Counted from the first letter of the stretch, positions 51,512 to 61,237 are shown. The stretch is DNA of 64,000 nucleotides from Sphingobium sufflavum (GCF_021403115.1 NZ_JAJSSH010000009.1:154595-218594); one strand, 5' to 3'. Numbers and translations are program-made. The notes: a model not told the origin generated them from the sequence alone.

Positions 51512-52687
51512 CTACGCCGTGCGGTGCCGATGCTGGAGATTACCCTTTGTTGATGGAGCAGGCTTGCTGACTCGCCCATCGAACAGGAAGGTCAACAACG
51601 GCGACCGTTCCACGATCATCCAGAAGCCATAGGACAGGGCAAGCGTCAGCAGCATGATCGCCGCCGCCTTCAATGCCACCGGCATCGATACCGATTGACC
51701 CAGCCACACCAGCGTCACCACGATGGGCATATGCACCAAATAGATGGTAAAGGAAGCGGCCACCAGCCGCTGCACCAACGGGATCGGCCGGTCCAGAAAC
51801 GCCCGCGCACCCGCAAAAACACATTGGGCCAGCGCAAGGCTAGCGATGGTGGCAACGAACCGTCCCGTTGGCGGCGACAGGCGACCCAGATACCAGAGGC
51901 TGACGCCGGTCGCGACGACCGCCAATAGCGCCACCGCAATAGACGGCCGCGTCATACGGTCCAGCACAGCCGGCGACCGCTGGATCAGGCAGCCGAGCAG
52001 AAACCAGGGCGCATATATGATGAACTCGTCAAGGCGCAGCACCTGCTGCGGCAGGTTCGTCGCCAGCCCCATCTTGTAGAACAGCTCGACCGCGCCCGCT
52101 TCCCAAAGGCCCAGCAAAACAGCTACACCCGCCAGCACGAAGGGGAAATGCTGCGCCACCCCGCCATCCATGCGGGACTCGACCAATGCCCAGCGCCACC
52201 CCGGTCGCCATGACAGGATCGCAGCGGCAATTGCGCTGCAATAGAGCAGCACGATGATGAACCACAGGTGCCGTACCCAATAGCCGCCCGACGTAGCGCT
52301 ACTCTGTCGCCACGACGCCAGCGCATCGACAGCAGAAAGATTGGACAACTCCGCCGCCATGTTCATCGGCGGCACCAATATCAACATGGCCGCGACCAGC
52401 GGCACGCCCAACCGCACCAGCCGCGCGCGCAGCCACGCGACCGGCTCCCGCCGCGCCAGCAGCAGCGCCGCGAAATAGCCAGCAATCAGGAAGAAGGCCG
52501 GCATGCGGAACAGATGAAGGAATTCCGCCAGATAGTTGAAGAACGCCGTGCCTTCCCGCGACACGACGATCCATTCCTGTCCCGGCCGATAGGCGAGCGC
52601 GACATGGTAAGGGATGCCCAGAATCATCAGCAGGGCACGTGCGGCGTCCCAGAAATGATCCCGCCTGCCGCTGCCCATCCCGTCCAT
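51512..52687 (-). CDS. Membrane acyltransferase (Acyl_transf_3/OpgC-like)
   Basis: A 391-residue, ten-helix acyltransferase family 3 protein, likely adding acyl groups to a glycan. It starts DHFWDAARALLMILGIPYHV, has RMPAFFLIAGYFAALLLARR and RLVRLGVPLVAA, and YWVRHLWFIIVLLYCS, ending with TIYLVHMPIVVTL and a short basic tail. It converges on the GGDEF gene 20 bases away. Confidence 0.87.
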   Translation of the reverse strand: MDGMGSGRRDHFWDAARALLMILGIPYHVALAYRPGQEWIVVSREGTAFFNYLAEFLHLFRMPAFFLIAGYFAALLLARREPVAWLRARLVRLGVPLVAAMLILVPPMNMAAELSNLSAVDALASWRQSSATSGGYWVRHLWFIIVLLYCSAIAAAILSWRPGWRWALVESRMDGGVAQHFPFVLAGVAVLLGLWEAGAVELFYKMGLATNLPQQVLRLDEFIIYAPWFLLGCLIQRSPAVLDRMTRPSIAVALLAVVATGVSLWYLGRLSPPTGRFVATIASLALAQCVFAGARAFLDRPIPLVQRLVAASFTIYLVHMPIVVTLVWLGQSVSMPVALKAAAIMLLTLALSYGFWMIVERSPLLTFLFDGRVSKPAPSTKGNLQHRHRTA

Positions 52688-52871
52688 GCTGTCTCCGATC
52701 CCTTGGTCGGAGGACTAACGGCCGGAACCGGATGAACGCCGCTTGAAGCGCCCGCCCATCGCCGCCACTCGTCCTGCCCGTGCCCCACCTCGTCGGCAAT
52801 CGGGCATTTTCTGGGGATAGGCGGTTGCCCCATGGGCAGGGAGTATCCCCACCCATAAGCCTCTTACCCTG

Positions 52872-53558
52872 TCAGCGTTCAGAGAGGTAATAGCGATCCT
52901 TCGCCGTCAGGTCGTCCGCCAGATCATAAACGATAGGTTGGCCGGTTGGGATTTCCAGTTCGGTAATCTCGTCGTCCGGGATGTTGGACAGATGCTTGAC
53001 CAGCGCACGCAGGCTGTTGCCATGGGCGGAGATCAGGACGCGCTTGCCGGCCTTCAGTTCCGGCGCGATACGGCTTTCCCAATAGGGCAGGACGCGCGCG
53101 ATCGTGTCCTTCAGGCTCTCCGTAGAGGGGATCGGAATACCCGCATAACGGCGGTCCTTCGCCAGGTCGAACTCACTGCCCGCCTCCAGGACCGGCGGCG
53201 GAATGTCGAAGCTGCGACGCCAGATCTTCACCTGCTCGTCGCCATGCTTGGCCGCCGTCTCCGCCTTGTCCAGACCAGTCAGCCCGCCATAATGACGTTC
53301 ATTCAGCCGCCAGTCCTTCTCGACCGGCAACCACAACCGGCCCATCGCCTCCAGCGCAAGGTTCAGCGTCTTGATCGCGCGCGTCTGATAGCTGGTGAAG
53401 CACTGGTCGAAATCCAGTCCCTTGGCCGCCATCAACTCACCGGCTGCCCGCGCTTCGCCCGCACCCTTTTCCGTCACATCGACATCCCACCATCCGGTGA
53501 AGCGATTCTCCAGATTCCAGTGCGACTGGCCGTGGCGGATGAGGACAAGCGTAGGCAT
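52872..53558 (-). CDS. gpmA: 2,3-bisphosphoglycerate-dependent phosphoglycerate mutase
   Basis: A 228-residue glycolytic enzyme. The phosphohistidine motif is [20 protein letters not shown]; later marks are [32 protein letters not shown] and [20 protein letters not shown] 53558 (MPTLVL) is chosen over the upstream GTG because the family begins at this point and GGGAG lies six bases before it. The usual length is kept. Confidence 0.95.
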   Translation of the reverse strand: MPTLVLIRHGQSHWNLENRFTGWWDVDVTEKGAGEARAAGELMAAKGLDFDQCFTSYQTRAIKTLNLALEAMGRLWLPVEKDWRLNERHYGGLTGLDKAETAAKHGDEQVKIWRRSFDIPPPVLEAGSEFDLAKDRRYAGIPIPSTESLKDTIARVLPYWESRIAPELKAGKRVLISAHGNSLRALVKHLSNIPDDEITELEIPTGQPIVYDLADDLTAKDRYYLSER

Positions 53559-53721
53559 GGGCACTCCCTTTGATTGAGCAAAAGTCTTGGCATTGCCCTC
53601 AATGGGCCGGATGGCGTTTGCATAGCGACAAAATCATGTCGCGCAACTTGGCGGACCGTCCGCTTTGTGGAAAACCTCGCGCCCATTGCGCCCCGCACCC
53701 ATTCTGACAGGAGATTCGACG

Positions 53722-54435
53722 ATGGCCATTGAACGGCATGTGCGCGTGTATGAAGCATCCGGCGGCACCTATGAATCCGTGGCGGTGTATGATCCGACGG
53801 CGGGCGAGCAGCCCGGCCTCCTCATCTTCCCCAATTTCCTCGGCACCAAGGAATGGGACTTTGCCAAGGGCGAAAAACTGGCCGCACTGGGCTTCAAGGT
53901 GCTGGTGGTGGACTTCTATGGGCAAGGCAAGCGCGGCACCGACATGGCGAGCGGCGCGGCCCTGATGACCGATCTGGCCAGCGACCGCGCCGCGATGCGC
54001 GAGAAACTCCGCGCGCATCACGCCGAACTGTTCAGGCTGCCGGACGTCAAACCGGGTCGCGTCGCCGCTATCGGCTTCTGCTTCGGCGGCAAATGCGTCC
54101 TCGATCTCGCCCGGTCGGGTGCGAACATTGCGGGCGTCGTGAACCATGGCGTCTATGACGCGCCGTCGATCCCCAATGAAAAGATTGTCGCCAAACTGCT
54201 CGTCAATCATGGCTGGAACGACGATTATTGCCCGCCGGAAGCGACCGTCGCCCTCGCGCAGGAACTGACCGCCGCCGATGTGGACTGGCAGTTGATCGCC
54301 TATAGCCGGACCGGCCATGCCTTCACCGCCAACGACGTGCCGCAGAATGCGGAGCAGAGCTTCGGCTTTCAGCCTGACACAGACCGGCGCAGCTGGCAGG
54401 CAACGGTGAATTTCTACGAAGAAACCTTTGGCTGA
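53722..54435 (+). CDS. Dienelactone hydrolase-family protein
   Basis: A 237-residue alpha/beta hydrolase of the dienelactone-hydrolase family. The nucleophile is Cys in AIGFCFGGKC, the acid Asp in GWNDDYCPP and the His in RTGHAFTA. ATG 53722 follows ACAGGAG. It is divergent from gpmA and stops before a strong hairpin. True dienelactone activity is unproven; many members have other esters as substrates. Confidence 0.87.
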   Translation: MAIERHVRVYEASGGTYESVAVYDPTAGEQPGLLIFPNFLGTKEWDFAKGEKLAALGFKVLVVDFYGQGKRGTDMASGAALMTDLASDRAAMREKLRAHHAELFRLPDVKPGRVAAIGFCFGGKCVLDLARSGANIAGVVNHGVYDAPSIPNEKIVAKLLVNHGWNDDYCPPEATVALAQELTAADVDWQLIAYSRTGHAFTANDVPQNAEQSFGFQPDTDRRSWQATVNFYEETFG

Positions 54436-54436
54436 C

Positions 54437-54475
54437 ATGACAGGGGGCGTGGTCCAGGCACCCGCCCCCTGTCAT
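54437..54475. terminator. Strong hairpin between convergent genes
   Basis: ATGACAGGGGGCG and CGCCCCCTGTCAT pair over 13 bases with a 13-base loop; the first arm begins just at the dienelactone hydrolase stop. No clear T run follows on either strand, but position between convergent genes supports termination or mRNA protection. Confidence 0.6.
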
Positions 54476-54495
54476 TCAGTCGAGCGCAATTCTCC

Positions 54496-54750
54496 CTATG
54501 CGAGTGCGTCCGCCTCCTGCACAACAGGGCGGCTCTCCCGTGTCCCGCGCATACGGCTGTTGGCGTCATTCACGTCCGCGCTGATGATGACATGGTCGTC
54601 ATGCACCTCCAGCAGCGTGCCCGCGAAAGGAAAATCCTGAAGGCTGCCGGTCACGCGATAGCTGACCGTATCACCGACCTTGAACGTCTTTTCGTCGAAG
54701 TTGAACTCGAACGGGCAAGGTTCACCTGCCGTTTCGCCCATGCCTTGCAT
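54496..54750 (-). CDS. Hypothetical small protein
   Basis: An 84-residue soluble protein. ATG 54750 has a very good ribosome site (AGGAGA), so the longer frame upstream is not used. The middle reads EKTFKVGDTVSYRVTGSLQD, PFAGTLLEVHDDHVIIS, a small beta-barrel-like pattern that could be an SH3- or PilZ-like fold, but the RxxxR motif of PilZ is not seen. It ends REESRPVVQEADALA-like. Role unknown. Confidence 0.75.
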   Translation of the reverse strand: MQGMGETAGEPCPFEFNFDEKTFKVGDTVSYRVTGSLQDFPFAGTLLEVHDDHVIISADVNDANSRMRGTRESRPVVQEADALA

Positions 54751-54815
54751 ATTCCATCTCCTGTCCGGTCGCCGTCGCTTCCATGACGGCATCCTAGCAA
54801 AAAAGAACAATGTTC

Positions 54816-55973
54816 TCAAATATCCCCGATCATTTCTGCCAGCACCGCCATACAATCGCGGCCCAACTGGCGCGAACGGCCCGGCGACCAGCCGTTCACC
54901 GGGTCCGGCAGGTCATCATTATCCTTAAATGGCATTTCCAGCGTCATCGCAACCGCGCCGAACCGTTCGGCCAGTTGCGCGGTGGACATGGTCAGGTTCG
55001 CCCGGCCCGGCGCCGCAGTCGGATACCCCTTCGCCACCTGAAAATCGGGCGAGCGGATCGCCAGCGTGTCCCGGAACCGCTGGTACAGGCCCAGTTGCCG
55101 TTCGGTGATCGACGGTATCCCCTCGAACCCCGCCACGAACACCGCCGGAATCGCCTCGTCACCATGCACATCCATGGCGAAGGCAACTCCCGTTTCCTCC
55201 ATCGCCGTACGCGCGGCCAACACTTCGGGACTGCGATCCGGCGTCGGCGCATGCCATTCGCGATTCAGGTTCACGCCCACGGCATTGGTCCGCAAATGCC
55301 CCCGGAAACTGCCATCCGGGTTCATATTGGGAATGATATGGAATCGCGCGCGCTGGCGCAGCAGCCGTCCCTGCGGACTGGCTGGATCGGTGAGCAGATC
55401 CAGCGCGCCCTCCATCCAATATTCCGCCATCGTCTCGCCCGGATGCTGGCGGGCGTAGAGCCACACATGCTTGTCCCCCTCCCCCAGTTCCAGGCAGTCG
55501 ATGGGCTGCTGGTCGAGGCTGTAGCCGAGACAGCGATAGGACACGCCATCCCGCGCCGCGATCCGCGCGATCAGGTCGTGGTGACGCTCCATCGAATAAG
55601 GCGGGAAATAGGCGACCCACAGGATACCGCTTTGGGTGCGGTGGCGAATGGTCATCCGCCCGCCTTCCTCGCGCGGTTCTAAAACCGTCTCGGCCCGGAC
55701 CCAGTTTTCCCGGTCCTCCGACACGCAGGCGCTATAGCCGGGCCAGCCGTCGGGATAGGCGCTGCCCGCAAGGCCCGTAATGGACAGGACCAGTTCATCG
55801 CCCGGTCGCCCCGCCACGCGAAAATGGAACCATTGATAGAATTCGCTGTCCTGATCCTTGCGGATGGTCAGGGTCGCGCGGGTTCCACTAATGCTCTGGA
55901 CGACGATATTGCCACTATCGAAGGCAGCCGTGATGCTGATCGGCCCGGACGCGGGCAAGGAATTTTCCGTCAT
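54816..55973 (-). CDS. M14-family (cytosolic carboxypeptidase-like) peptidase
   Basis: A 385-residue zinc carboxypeptidase. The N-terminal part is a beta domain (about residues 1-110) as in M14D/CCP proteins; the zinc ligands are in [12 protein letters not shown] (His, Glu) and FAMDVHGDE (His), substrate-binding residues in [13 protein letters not shown] and [10 protein letters not shown], and the catalytic Glu in [12 protein letters not shown] 55973 overlaps the stop of the upstream lipoprotein by four bases. Length fits the bacterial CCP-like group. Confidence 0.9.
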   Translation of the reverse strand: MTENSLPASGPISITAAFDSGNIVVQSISGTRATLTIRKDQDSEFYQWFHFRVAGRPGDELVLSITGLAGSAYPDGWPGYSACVSEDRENWVRAETVLEPREEGGRMTIRHRTQSGILWVAYFPPYSMERHHDLIARIAARDGVSYRCLGYSLDQQPIDCLELGEGDKHVWLYARQHPGETMAEYWMEGALDLLTDPASPQGRLLRQRARFHIIPNMNPDGSFRGHLRTNAVGVNLNREWHAPTPDRSPEVLAARTAMEETGVAFAMDVHGDEAIPAVFVAGFEGIPSITERQLGLYQRFRDTLAIRSPDFQVAKGYPTAAPGRANLTMSTAQLAERFGAVAMTLEMPFKDNDDLPDPVNGWSPGRSRQLGRDCMAVLAEMIGDI

Positions 55974-56593
55974 TTGACCGTGATAGTCGCTCCCGACTGG
56001 CCGGGATAGTCCCTGAACAGCGCATCGGCGAGCTTTCCAGCGGCAATGCCCGGCTGCGCGCCGGGCGTGCCTTCCTTGGCGCGCGTCTCGGCACGGCCTT
56101 CCCACAAGGCTTCACCGGACGGGCCGCGCCGTAGCTGCACCGCCAGCCGGGACGCGATGATCGCCTTGGGCGGGCCGGACAGATCGATGCCGATGCCCAC
56201 GCCCAGACCCCCGCCATAACTGCCCGTCGATCCACCGACCCCGACGCTGACCGGCTTGCCACGCGTGTCCACAGGGCGGTCGATAGTGGTGGCATAGTCG
56301 ATGCTGGCGATCAGCGGCGCGGGTGCTCCCGCATCCACGACCGCGAAGCCGCTGCGCGTCAGGGCAGTCCGCACCGCATTCGCATAGGTGCGATATTCGA
56401 TGCTGCTTCCGTCCACGCCCGGCGTCGCCACGACGGCCACCGATTCGCCACGCGGCACATTCCCGACATGAAATCGGGTGACATCGACCGGCGCGATGGA
56501 CGCAGCGCAGCCGCTCAGCAGGGCAAGACCGACAGCCAGGCCCAAATAACGGACATCAGAGAGGCGAAGTGGCAGGAAGCGGTGGATCATCAT
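55970..56593 (-). CDS. DUF4136-like lipoprotein
   Basis: A 207-residue lipoprotein. The signal ends with [10 protein letters not shown] (Cys about residue 29). The body ([40 protein letters not shown], a Gly-rich [20 protein letters not shown]) matches DUF4136. ATG 56593 follows GAGAGGA. It is coupled to the M14 peptidase. The family is of unknown role in the outer membrane. Confidence 0.8.
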   Translation of the reverse strand: MMIHRFLPLRLSDVRYLGLAVGLALLSGCAASIAPVDVTRFHVGNVPRGESVAVVATPGVDGSSIEYRTYANAVRTALTRSGFAVVDAGAPAPLIASIDYATTIDRPVDTRGKPVSVGVGGSTGSYGGGLGVGIGIDLSGPPKAIIASRLAVQLRRGPSGEALWEGRAETRAKEGTPGAQPGIAAGKLADALFRDYPGQSGATITVK

Positions 56594-56704
56594 ATATCCT
56601 CTCCCTCGCAGCCGCTTGATGCACGCAGGCTGAACGATCGGGTGTGGTAAATCTGGGGTGTGCCGACTGTCCGCGCAAGAGCGGATAAAGCGCCGATGCT
56701 ACCC

Positions 56705-56733
56705 TTGACTTTGACCATGCTGCACCATAGAGG
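56705..56733 (+). promoter_or_regulatory. Putative sigma-70 promoter of rpmJ
   Basis: TTGACT (56705-56710), a 17-base spacer and TAGAGG (56728-56733), then 48 bases to the rpmJ start. The -35 is good; the -10 is weak. Confidence 0.4.
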
Positions 56734-56781
56734 CACGCCTTCGCATTTTGACCCGAACTAACGATTCTGGAAGCCAAGACG

Positions 56782-56907
56782 ATGAAGATCCGCAACTCCT
56801 TGAAGTCGCTCAAGGGCCGTCACCGGGACAACCGCGTGATCCGTCGCCGTGGGCGCACCTATGTCATCAACAAGACGAACCGTCGTTTCAAGGCACGCCA
56901 GGGCTGA
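56782..56907 (+). CDS. rpmJ: 50S ribosomal protein L36
   Basis: A 41-residue protein, [20 protein letters not shown] then [21 protein letters not shown], which is the L36 of alphaproteobacteria (YkgO-like). It has no cysteines, so it is the zinc-independent form. It was identified from direct translation. The gene has its own promoter and two terminator hairpins downstream. Confidence 0.95.
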   Translation: MKIRNSLKSLKGRHRDNRVIRRRGRTYVINKTNRRFKARQG

Positions 56908-56911
56908 ACCC

Positions 56912-56929
56912 AGCCCGGCCGGGGCTTTT
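56912..56929 (+). terminator. First rpmJ terminator
   Basis: AGCCC and GGGCT pair around GGCCG, followed by TTTT, five bases after the rpmJ stop. Confidence 0.6.
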
Positions 56930-56955
56930 CGCTCTGCCGCCTTGAACCGATACGC

Positions 56956-56991
56956 AAAAACGCCCGGTCGCATATGCAGCCGGGCGTTTTT
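56956..56991. terminator. Strong rho-independent terminator
   Basis: AAAAACGCCCGG and CCGGGCGTTTTT are perfect 12-base complements around a 12-base loop. With A's on one side and T's on the other it can stop both strands. It follows rpmJ. Confidence 0.88.
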
Positions 56992-57109
56992 GCGCGTCTG
57001 CTTCACCCTCTCACGCGAATCGATGGCAGGTTGCCGTTCGGGAACATCGCGCCGTGCGGAATCGCGCTATGGCTTACCCGAAATCGCACAGCATGACGGG
57101 AGAGAGTGC

Positions 57110-57592
57110 ATGAACGCCGCCGAAATCGAAGCCCGAATCGCCATCGGAGAGGTAAAGGCCCGCTACTGTCTCGGCCTCGATACGAAGGACTGGGCGATGT
57201 ATGCCGACTGCTTCACCGAGGATCTGGAGATGGATACCCGGCCTGCGGGCGGCATCCTGACCCATGGCCGCGACACGGCGCTCACCATCGTCCGCCGGTC
57301 GGTCGAGACAGCCCACACCTGCCACCATGTTCATTCGCCGCTCATGACCTTCAACCCCGACGGGTCTGCGGATGTCATCTGGGCGATGCAGGATCGGGTG
57401 GCCTGGGGCCCGGACCGCCAGTTCGAACCGGGGCTTACCGGCCATACCGGCTTTGGCCATTATCATGAGCATTATGTGAAGCAGGGCGACGGCCGCTGGC
57501 AAATCGCACGCACCAAACTCACCCGTCTCCACACCGACAATCATTATGAGGGCGGCGTGACCCGCCCCGCACCCCTGCCCGCCCCGGCCTGA
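57110..57592 (+). CDS. SnoaL/NTF2-like fold protein
   Basis: A 160-residue protein of the SnoaL_4/bile-acid dehydratase-like group: AAEIEARIAIGEVKARYCLG, then DWAMYADCFTEDLEMDTRP, ETAHTCHHVHSPLMTF and DGRWQIARTKLTRLHTDNH. These proteins are cone-shaped dimers acting as small dehydratases, isomerases or ring-hydroxylase helpers. ATG 57110 follows GGGAGAGAG. No partner gene is near; substrate unknown. Confidence 0.82.
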   Translation: MNAAEIEARIAIGEVKARYCLGLDTKDWAMYADCFTEDLEMDTRPAGGILTHGRDTALTIVRRSVETAHTCHHVHSPLMTFNPDGSADVIWAMQDRVAWGPDRQFEPGLTGHTGFGHYHEHYVKQGDGRWQIARTKLTRLHTDNHYEGGVTRPAPLPAPA

Positions 57593-57728
57593 CAGGATCG
57601 CACGGGGCGGCAGGATCAGAGTCCAGTCGCCCCATATTCCACAAGATGTCCGAAAATCGTGACGACCCGAAGTATCAAATAAGGGGATAACACGTTAGTC
57701 CTGCACCCTTGAGCGCAGGAGGCCATGC

Positions 57729-58073
57729 TTGCCAAAGCATTTTTACTTCATGATTTGCTCACACTTAATTGCGAGTAAACCATATATTCTTCGACTTGTC
57801 GTCCAAAGAGACGATCATGACGAAATGGTCGATCATTATTTTGAATATGGCTTTAGGAAATCCGAAAACCTGACTCTGGTGGACAGTCTTTGGTCAACCG
57901 ACCCGGAGGCACTGCTGGACCATATGCCACGGGAGGAGCAGTTCCACGCCAGCATGGATTTGCGCCTTTTTCTGCGGACCGATCTGGAGGACGCACTGGA
58001 CGGCTCGCTCATGACCGACGACTTCGAAATCGTGTTGGACAAGCCTGGCATGAGGGCATCGGTTCATGCGTGA
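57729..58073 (+). CDS. Hypothetical protein, low GC start
   Basis: A 114-residue protein with no known family: a hydrophobic start (FYFMICSHLIASKPYILRLV) then QRDDHDEMVDHYFEYGF and an acidic C-terminal half. TTG 57729 is chosen because a perfect AGGAGG at 57717 lies six bases before it; ATG 57725 is only two bases away and encodes a 17-residue peptide in another frame. ATG 57750 is an alternative. The first 120 bases are only about 39 percent GC, unlike neighbours, suggesting a foreign origin. Confidence 0.6.
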   Translation: MPKHFYFMICSHLIASKPYILRLVVQRDDHDEMVDHYFEYGFRKSENLTLVDSLWSTDPEALLDHMPREEQFHASMDLRLFLRTDLEDALDGSLMTDDFEIVLDKPGMRASVHA

Positions 58074-58198
58074 CGACAGGGTGAAAAGGGGCGACCAGTG
58101 TCAGCCGACGTGCGTCAAAACTCACCGGCGAGACACCACCAGAGTGCCATTATGGGAGAGCCACCGCCCTCCCGATCCACCTGATAAGGCCTCAGCCC

Positions 58199-59662
58199 TT
58201 ACCCCTCGCCATGCCCCTTCAGCTCATCCCCGCGAATCATCGCGACATGCAGCACATTGGTGGACCCCGGAGTTCCGAAAGGCACGCCCGCCAGCACGAT
58301 GATCTTGTCGCCTGCCCCCGCGAACTTATGGCGCAACGCCATGCGGCGCGCCTTGCCGATCATCTCCTCGAAACTGCCAATGTCCTTGGTGCGGATCGCA
58401 TGCACGCCCCACACGATGCCTAGCCGCCGGGCGGTCTGGAACTTCGGCGTCAGCGCCAGGATCGGCGCCACGGGCCGCTCCCGCGCTACCCGGCGGACCG
58501 TGCTGCCTGATGAGGTGAAACAGATGACCGCCTTGGCCGATACGGTGGCGGTGATCTGCTGGCTCGCCTCCGCCAGCGCGTCCGCCGTCGTCGCATCCGG
58601 CAGCGTCTCGGTATAGCGTAGGCGGCCCAGATAGCCGGGGTCGCGCTCCACCGAATGGGCGATGCTGTCCATCATCGCCACCGCCTGCTCCGGCCAGTCG
58701 CCCGCCGCCGTCTCCGCCGACAGCATCACCGCGTCCGCGCCGTCATACACCGCCGTGGCGACATCCGACACTTCCGCACGCGTCGGCGTCGGCGCCTTGA
58801 TCATCGACTCCAGCATCTGCGTCGCCACGACCACCGGCTTGCCCAGCCGCCGCGCCGTTTCCACGATCCGCTTTTGCAACGGCGGCACCGCATAAGGCGG
58901 CAGCTCAACACCCAGGTCGCCGCGCGCCACCATGGCGGCGTCCGCTACCTCCAATATCTCCTCCAGCCGGTCGACGGCGGCGGGCTTCTCGATCTTGGCC
59001 ATCAGCGCGCCCTGCCCCCCCATCAGGCGGCGCGCCTCCGCCACATCCTCCGGTCGCTGTACGAACGATAGGGCGACCCAGTCCACCTCCTGCTCGATCG
59101 CAAAGGTCAGGTCGCGCCGGTCCTTGTCGGTCAGCGCCGCCATCGGCAGCACCACGTCGGGCACGTTCACGCCCTTGCGCTCCGACAGGAAGCCGCCGAC
59201 CTCGACCCGCGTCTCGATCCGCTCCGGCGAGACAGTCTCCACCCGCAGCACCAGCTTGCCATCGTCCAGCAACAGGCGGCTGCCCGTCACCAGCGCCTGA
59301 AAAATCTCCGGGTGGGGCAGGTTGACGCGGGTCACGTCACCCGGCGTCGGGTCACGGTCCAGCATAAAGGCGGCTCCCGTTTCCAGCACCACCGGACCTG
59401 CCGCAAACGTGCCGACACGCAGCTTCGGCCCCTGCAAGTCGGCAAGGATAGTCGTCGGGCGATGGAACTCCTTTTCCAGCGCGCGGATGAAGCCCACATT
59501 GGCGGCATGGGTTTCATGCGCGCCATGGCTCATGTTCAGGCGAAAGGCGTCAGCCCCCGCCTGAAACAGGCGCCGGATCATGTCGGCGTTGCTGCTGGCG
59601 GGGCCAAGGGTAGCGATGATCCGCACCTTGCGGGACCGGGGGGGGAGCTGTTTGATACGCAT
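58199..59662 (-). CDS. pyk: Pyruvate kinase
   Basis: A 487-residue glycolytic enzyme making ATP and pyruvate from PEP. Marks are RKVRIIATLGPASSNADMIR, FRLNMSHGAHETH, LADLQGPKLRVGTF, LMAKIEKPAAVDRL, VARGDLGVELPPYAVPPLQK, ATQMLESMIKAPTPTRAEV and SDVATAVYDGADAVMLSAET. Complete in length. Start ATG 59662 is followed by the usual KQLPPRSRK. Divergent from the DUF1244 gene. Confidence 0.96.
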   Translation of the reverse strand: MRIKQLPPRSRKVRIIATLGPASSNADMIRRLFQAGADAFRLNMSHGAHETHAANVGFIRALEKEFHRPTTILADLQGPKLRVGTFAAGPVVLETGAAFMLDRDPTPGDVTRVNLPHPEIFQALVTGSRLLLDDGKLVLRVETVSPERIETRVEVGGFLSERKGVNVPDVVLPMAALTDKDRRDLTFAIEQEVDWVALSFVQRPEDVAEARRLMGGQGALMAKIEKPAAVDRLEEILEVADAAMVARGDLGVELPPYAVPPLQKRIVETARRLGKPVVVATQMLESMIKAPTPTRAEVSDVATAVYDGADAVMLSAETAAGDWPEQAVAMMDSIAHSVERDPGYLGRLRYTETLPDATTADALAEASQQITATVSAKAVICFTSSGSTVRRVARERPVAPILALTPKFQTARRLGIVWGVHAIRTKDIGSFEEMIGKARRMALRHKFAGAGDKIIVLAGVPFGTPGSTNVLHVAMIRGDELKGHGEG

Positions 59663-59779
59663 CTGTCTGTAAAATCGCCGGCTGTGCCGCCGCCCCTCTC
59701 GATCATTGTTGTGACATGGACGCCCTCTTGTCAGGAGGGCGCATGACGGGCACCAACCGTTGCACAGGAGATGTGAACG

Positions 59780-60079
59780 ATGAATGACATACTAACCGAT
59801 GACAAGGTCGCCGCAACCGCGTTTCGGCGGCTGGTCGCACATCTGCAACACCGCACGGATGTCCAGAATGTCGACTTGATGGGGCTGGCGGGCTTTTGCC
59901 GCAATTGCCTGGGCGACTGGGTTGCCGAAGCGGACCCCACGATCGAAAAGGACGACGCTCGCGCCGCCGTCTATGGCATGCCGCAATCGGAGTGGAAGGC
60001 GAAATATCAGGGCGAGGCGACGCCGGAACAGCTCCAGCGGATGCAGGAAAGCGTGGCGAAAAATCAAACGGGCCACTAG
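59780..60079 (+). CDS. DUF1244 protein
   Basis: A 99-residue protein of the DUF1244 family: RLVAHLQHRTDVQNVDLMGL, AGFCRNCLGDW, and YGMPQSEWKAKYQGEATPEQ. Known as a small helical protein of alphaproteobacteria and gammaproteobacteria; role unknown. Starts with a good AGGAG site. First of three plus-strand genes with GapR and the YbjQ-like protein. Confidence 0.9.
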   Translation: MNDILTDDKVAATAFRRLVAHLQHRTDVQNVDLMGLAGFCRNCLGDWVAEADPTIEKDDARAAVYGMPQSEWKAKYQGEATPEQLQRMQESVAKNQTGH

Positions 60080-60121
60080 AGAGACGCCCTTATTCGATTC
60101 ACGCCAGTTCAAGGGGACCAT

Positions 60122-60364
60122 ATGAGCGAGGGCAATATCGCGGCGGACCAACTCCGCCTTCTCATCGAGCGCATCGAGCGCCTTGAGGAAGAAAAGCGCG
60201 GCATCGCGGACGACATCAAGGATGTGTATCTGGAGGCCAAGGCCACCGGCTACGACGTCAAGACGATCCGTGCCGTCGTGCGCCTGCGCAAGCTGGAAAA
60301 GCATGTCCGGCAGGAAGCCGAGGCGCTGCTGGAAACCTACAAGAACGCGCTCGGCCTGGAATAA
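60122..60364 (+). CDS. gapR: GapR-family DNA-binding protein (DUF2312)
   Basis: An 80-residue protein with [20 protein letters not shown] and [20 protein letters not shown], the GapR/DUF2312 pattern. In Caulobacter, GapR binds overtwisted AT-rich DNA ahead of replication forks and RNA polymerase and aids topoisomerases. Complete length; helical throughout. ATG 60122 follows AAGGGGACC. Confidence 0.92.
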   Translation: MSEGNIAADQLRLLIERIERLEEEKRGIADDIKDVYLEAKATGYDVKTIRAVVRLRKLEKHVRQEAEALLETYKNALGLE

Positions 60365-60409
60365 TCCGGCCGGCGATCACCGCCCCATTATCGAAAACGG
60401 AGAGACAGC

Positions 60410-60778
60410 ATGGCATCTTCACCCTGGAGCGATAATGGCGGCGGCAATGCCCCGACCGACTTCATCGTCACGACGACCAACGGCATCGATGGTCGCCCGG
60501 TTCAGAAATATCTGAGTATCGTGACGGGGGAAGTCATCGTGGGCGCCAACCTGTTCCGCGACCTGTTCGCCAGCATCCGCGACATCGTCGGCGGCCGGTC
60601 TGGCGCCTATGAGGAGGTGCTGGCCCGCGCCCGCGAGCAGGCCATCGGCGAAATGCGGGCGCGCGCCGCCACGCTGGGCGCTAACGCCGTCATCGGCGTC
60701 GACCTTGACTATGAAGTGCTGGGGGCCAAGGGATCAATGCTGATGGTGTCGGCAACAGGGACCGCCGTGTACGCCTGA
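60410..60778 (+). CDS. YbjQ-like heavy-metal-binding-domain protein
   Basis: A 122-residue protein: [80 protein letters not shown]. This is the UPF0145/YbjQ family, a small pentameric fold of unknown role. Starts behind GGAGAGACAGC. It may be co-transcribed with GapR 45 bases upstream. Confidence 0.9.
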   Translation: MASSPWSDNGGGNAPTDFIVTTTNGIDGRPVQKYLSIVTGEVIVGANLFRDLFASIRDIVGGRSGAYEEVLARAREQAIGEMRARAATLGANAVIGVDLDYEVLGAKGSMLMVSATGTAVYA

Positions 60779-60861
60779 CAGACCGCGGTTGGTGGGAATT
60801 TTGGAGACCGCTGACCGCCGATGCAGTCGTAGAAAGCCGGTCTTTACCCTTCACCAATGTC

Positions 60862-61072
60862 ACCCGGACCTGATCGGCCATTATCTCGCTTAAACATGTA
60901 CCCTTCCCCCGTTAGTCCTGGGCTTATCGAAGGACTGTCCTTGCCCTTCATGTGCCGTCAAAAGTGAAGTGGAGATGTTGGGCTTCGGTCGACCTTCGGG
61001 TTGACAAGCTCACGGCGAACGGCGTTTCTATCCTACAGGCTCAAGCGGGATAATGGCCGACCTGATCCGGGT
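60862..61072. repeat. REP-like element, copy C, inside 30-base inverted repeats
   Basis: REP arms at 60910-60938 and 60993-61023 face each other as in copies A and B. They are enclosed by longer inverted arms, 60862-60891 and 61043-61072, which match at 26 of 30 positions (core AAGCG-GATAATGGCCGA). The palindromic centre is flipped between the arms (ATCAGGT against ACCTGAT). The gap 60779-61237 has no supported gene besides this 211-base unit. Confidence 0.72.
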
Positions 61073-61237
61073 CTCGCTCCTATTTCACGCGACGCTACCG
61101 AGGCAAAATCCGGTCCGGTGGCTGGCGGAAATACCCTCTGCCATCCGGCGTCCCATTGCCAGCTTGCCTATCCGTCCAGATCCGGCAGGCTCGCACGACG
61201 GCGACGCCATGCGCCGTTCATCGCCCCAGGAGAGCTT

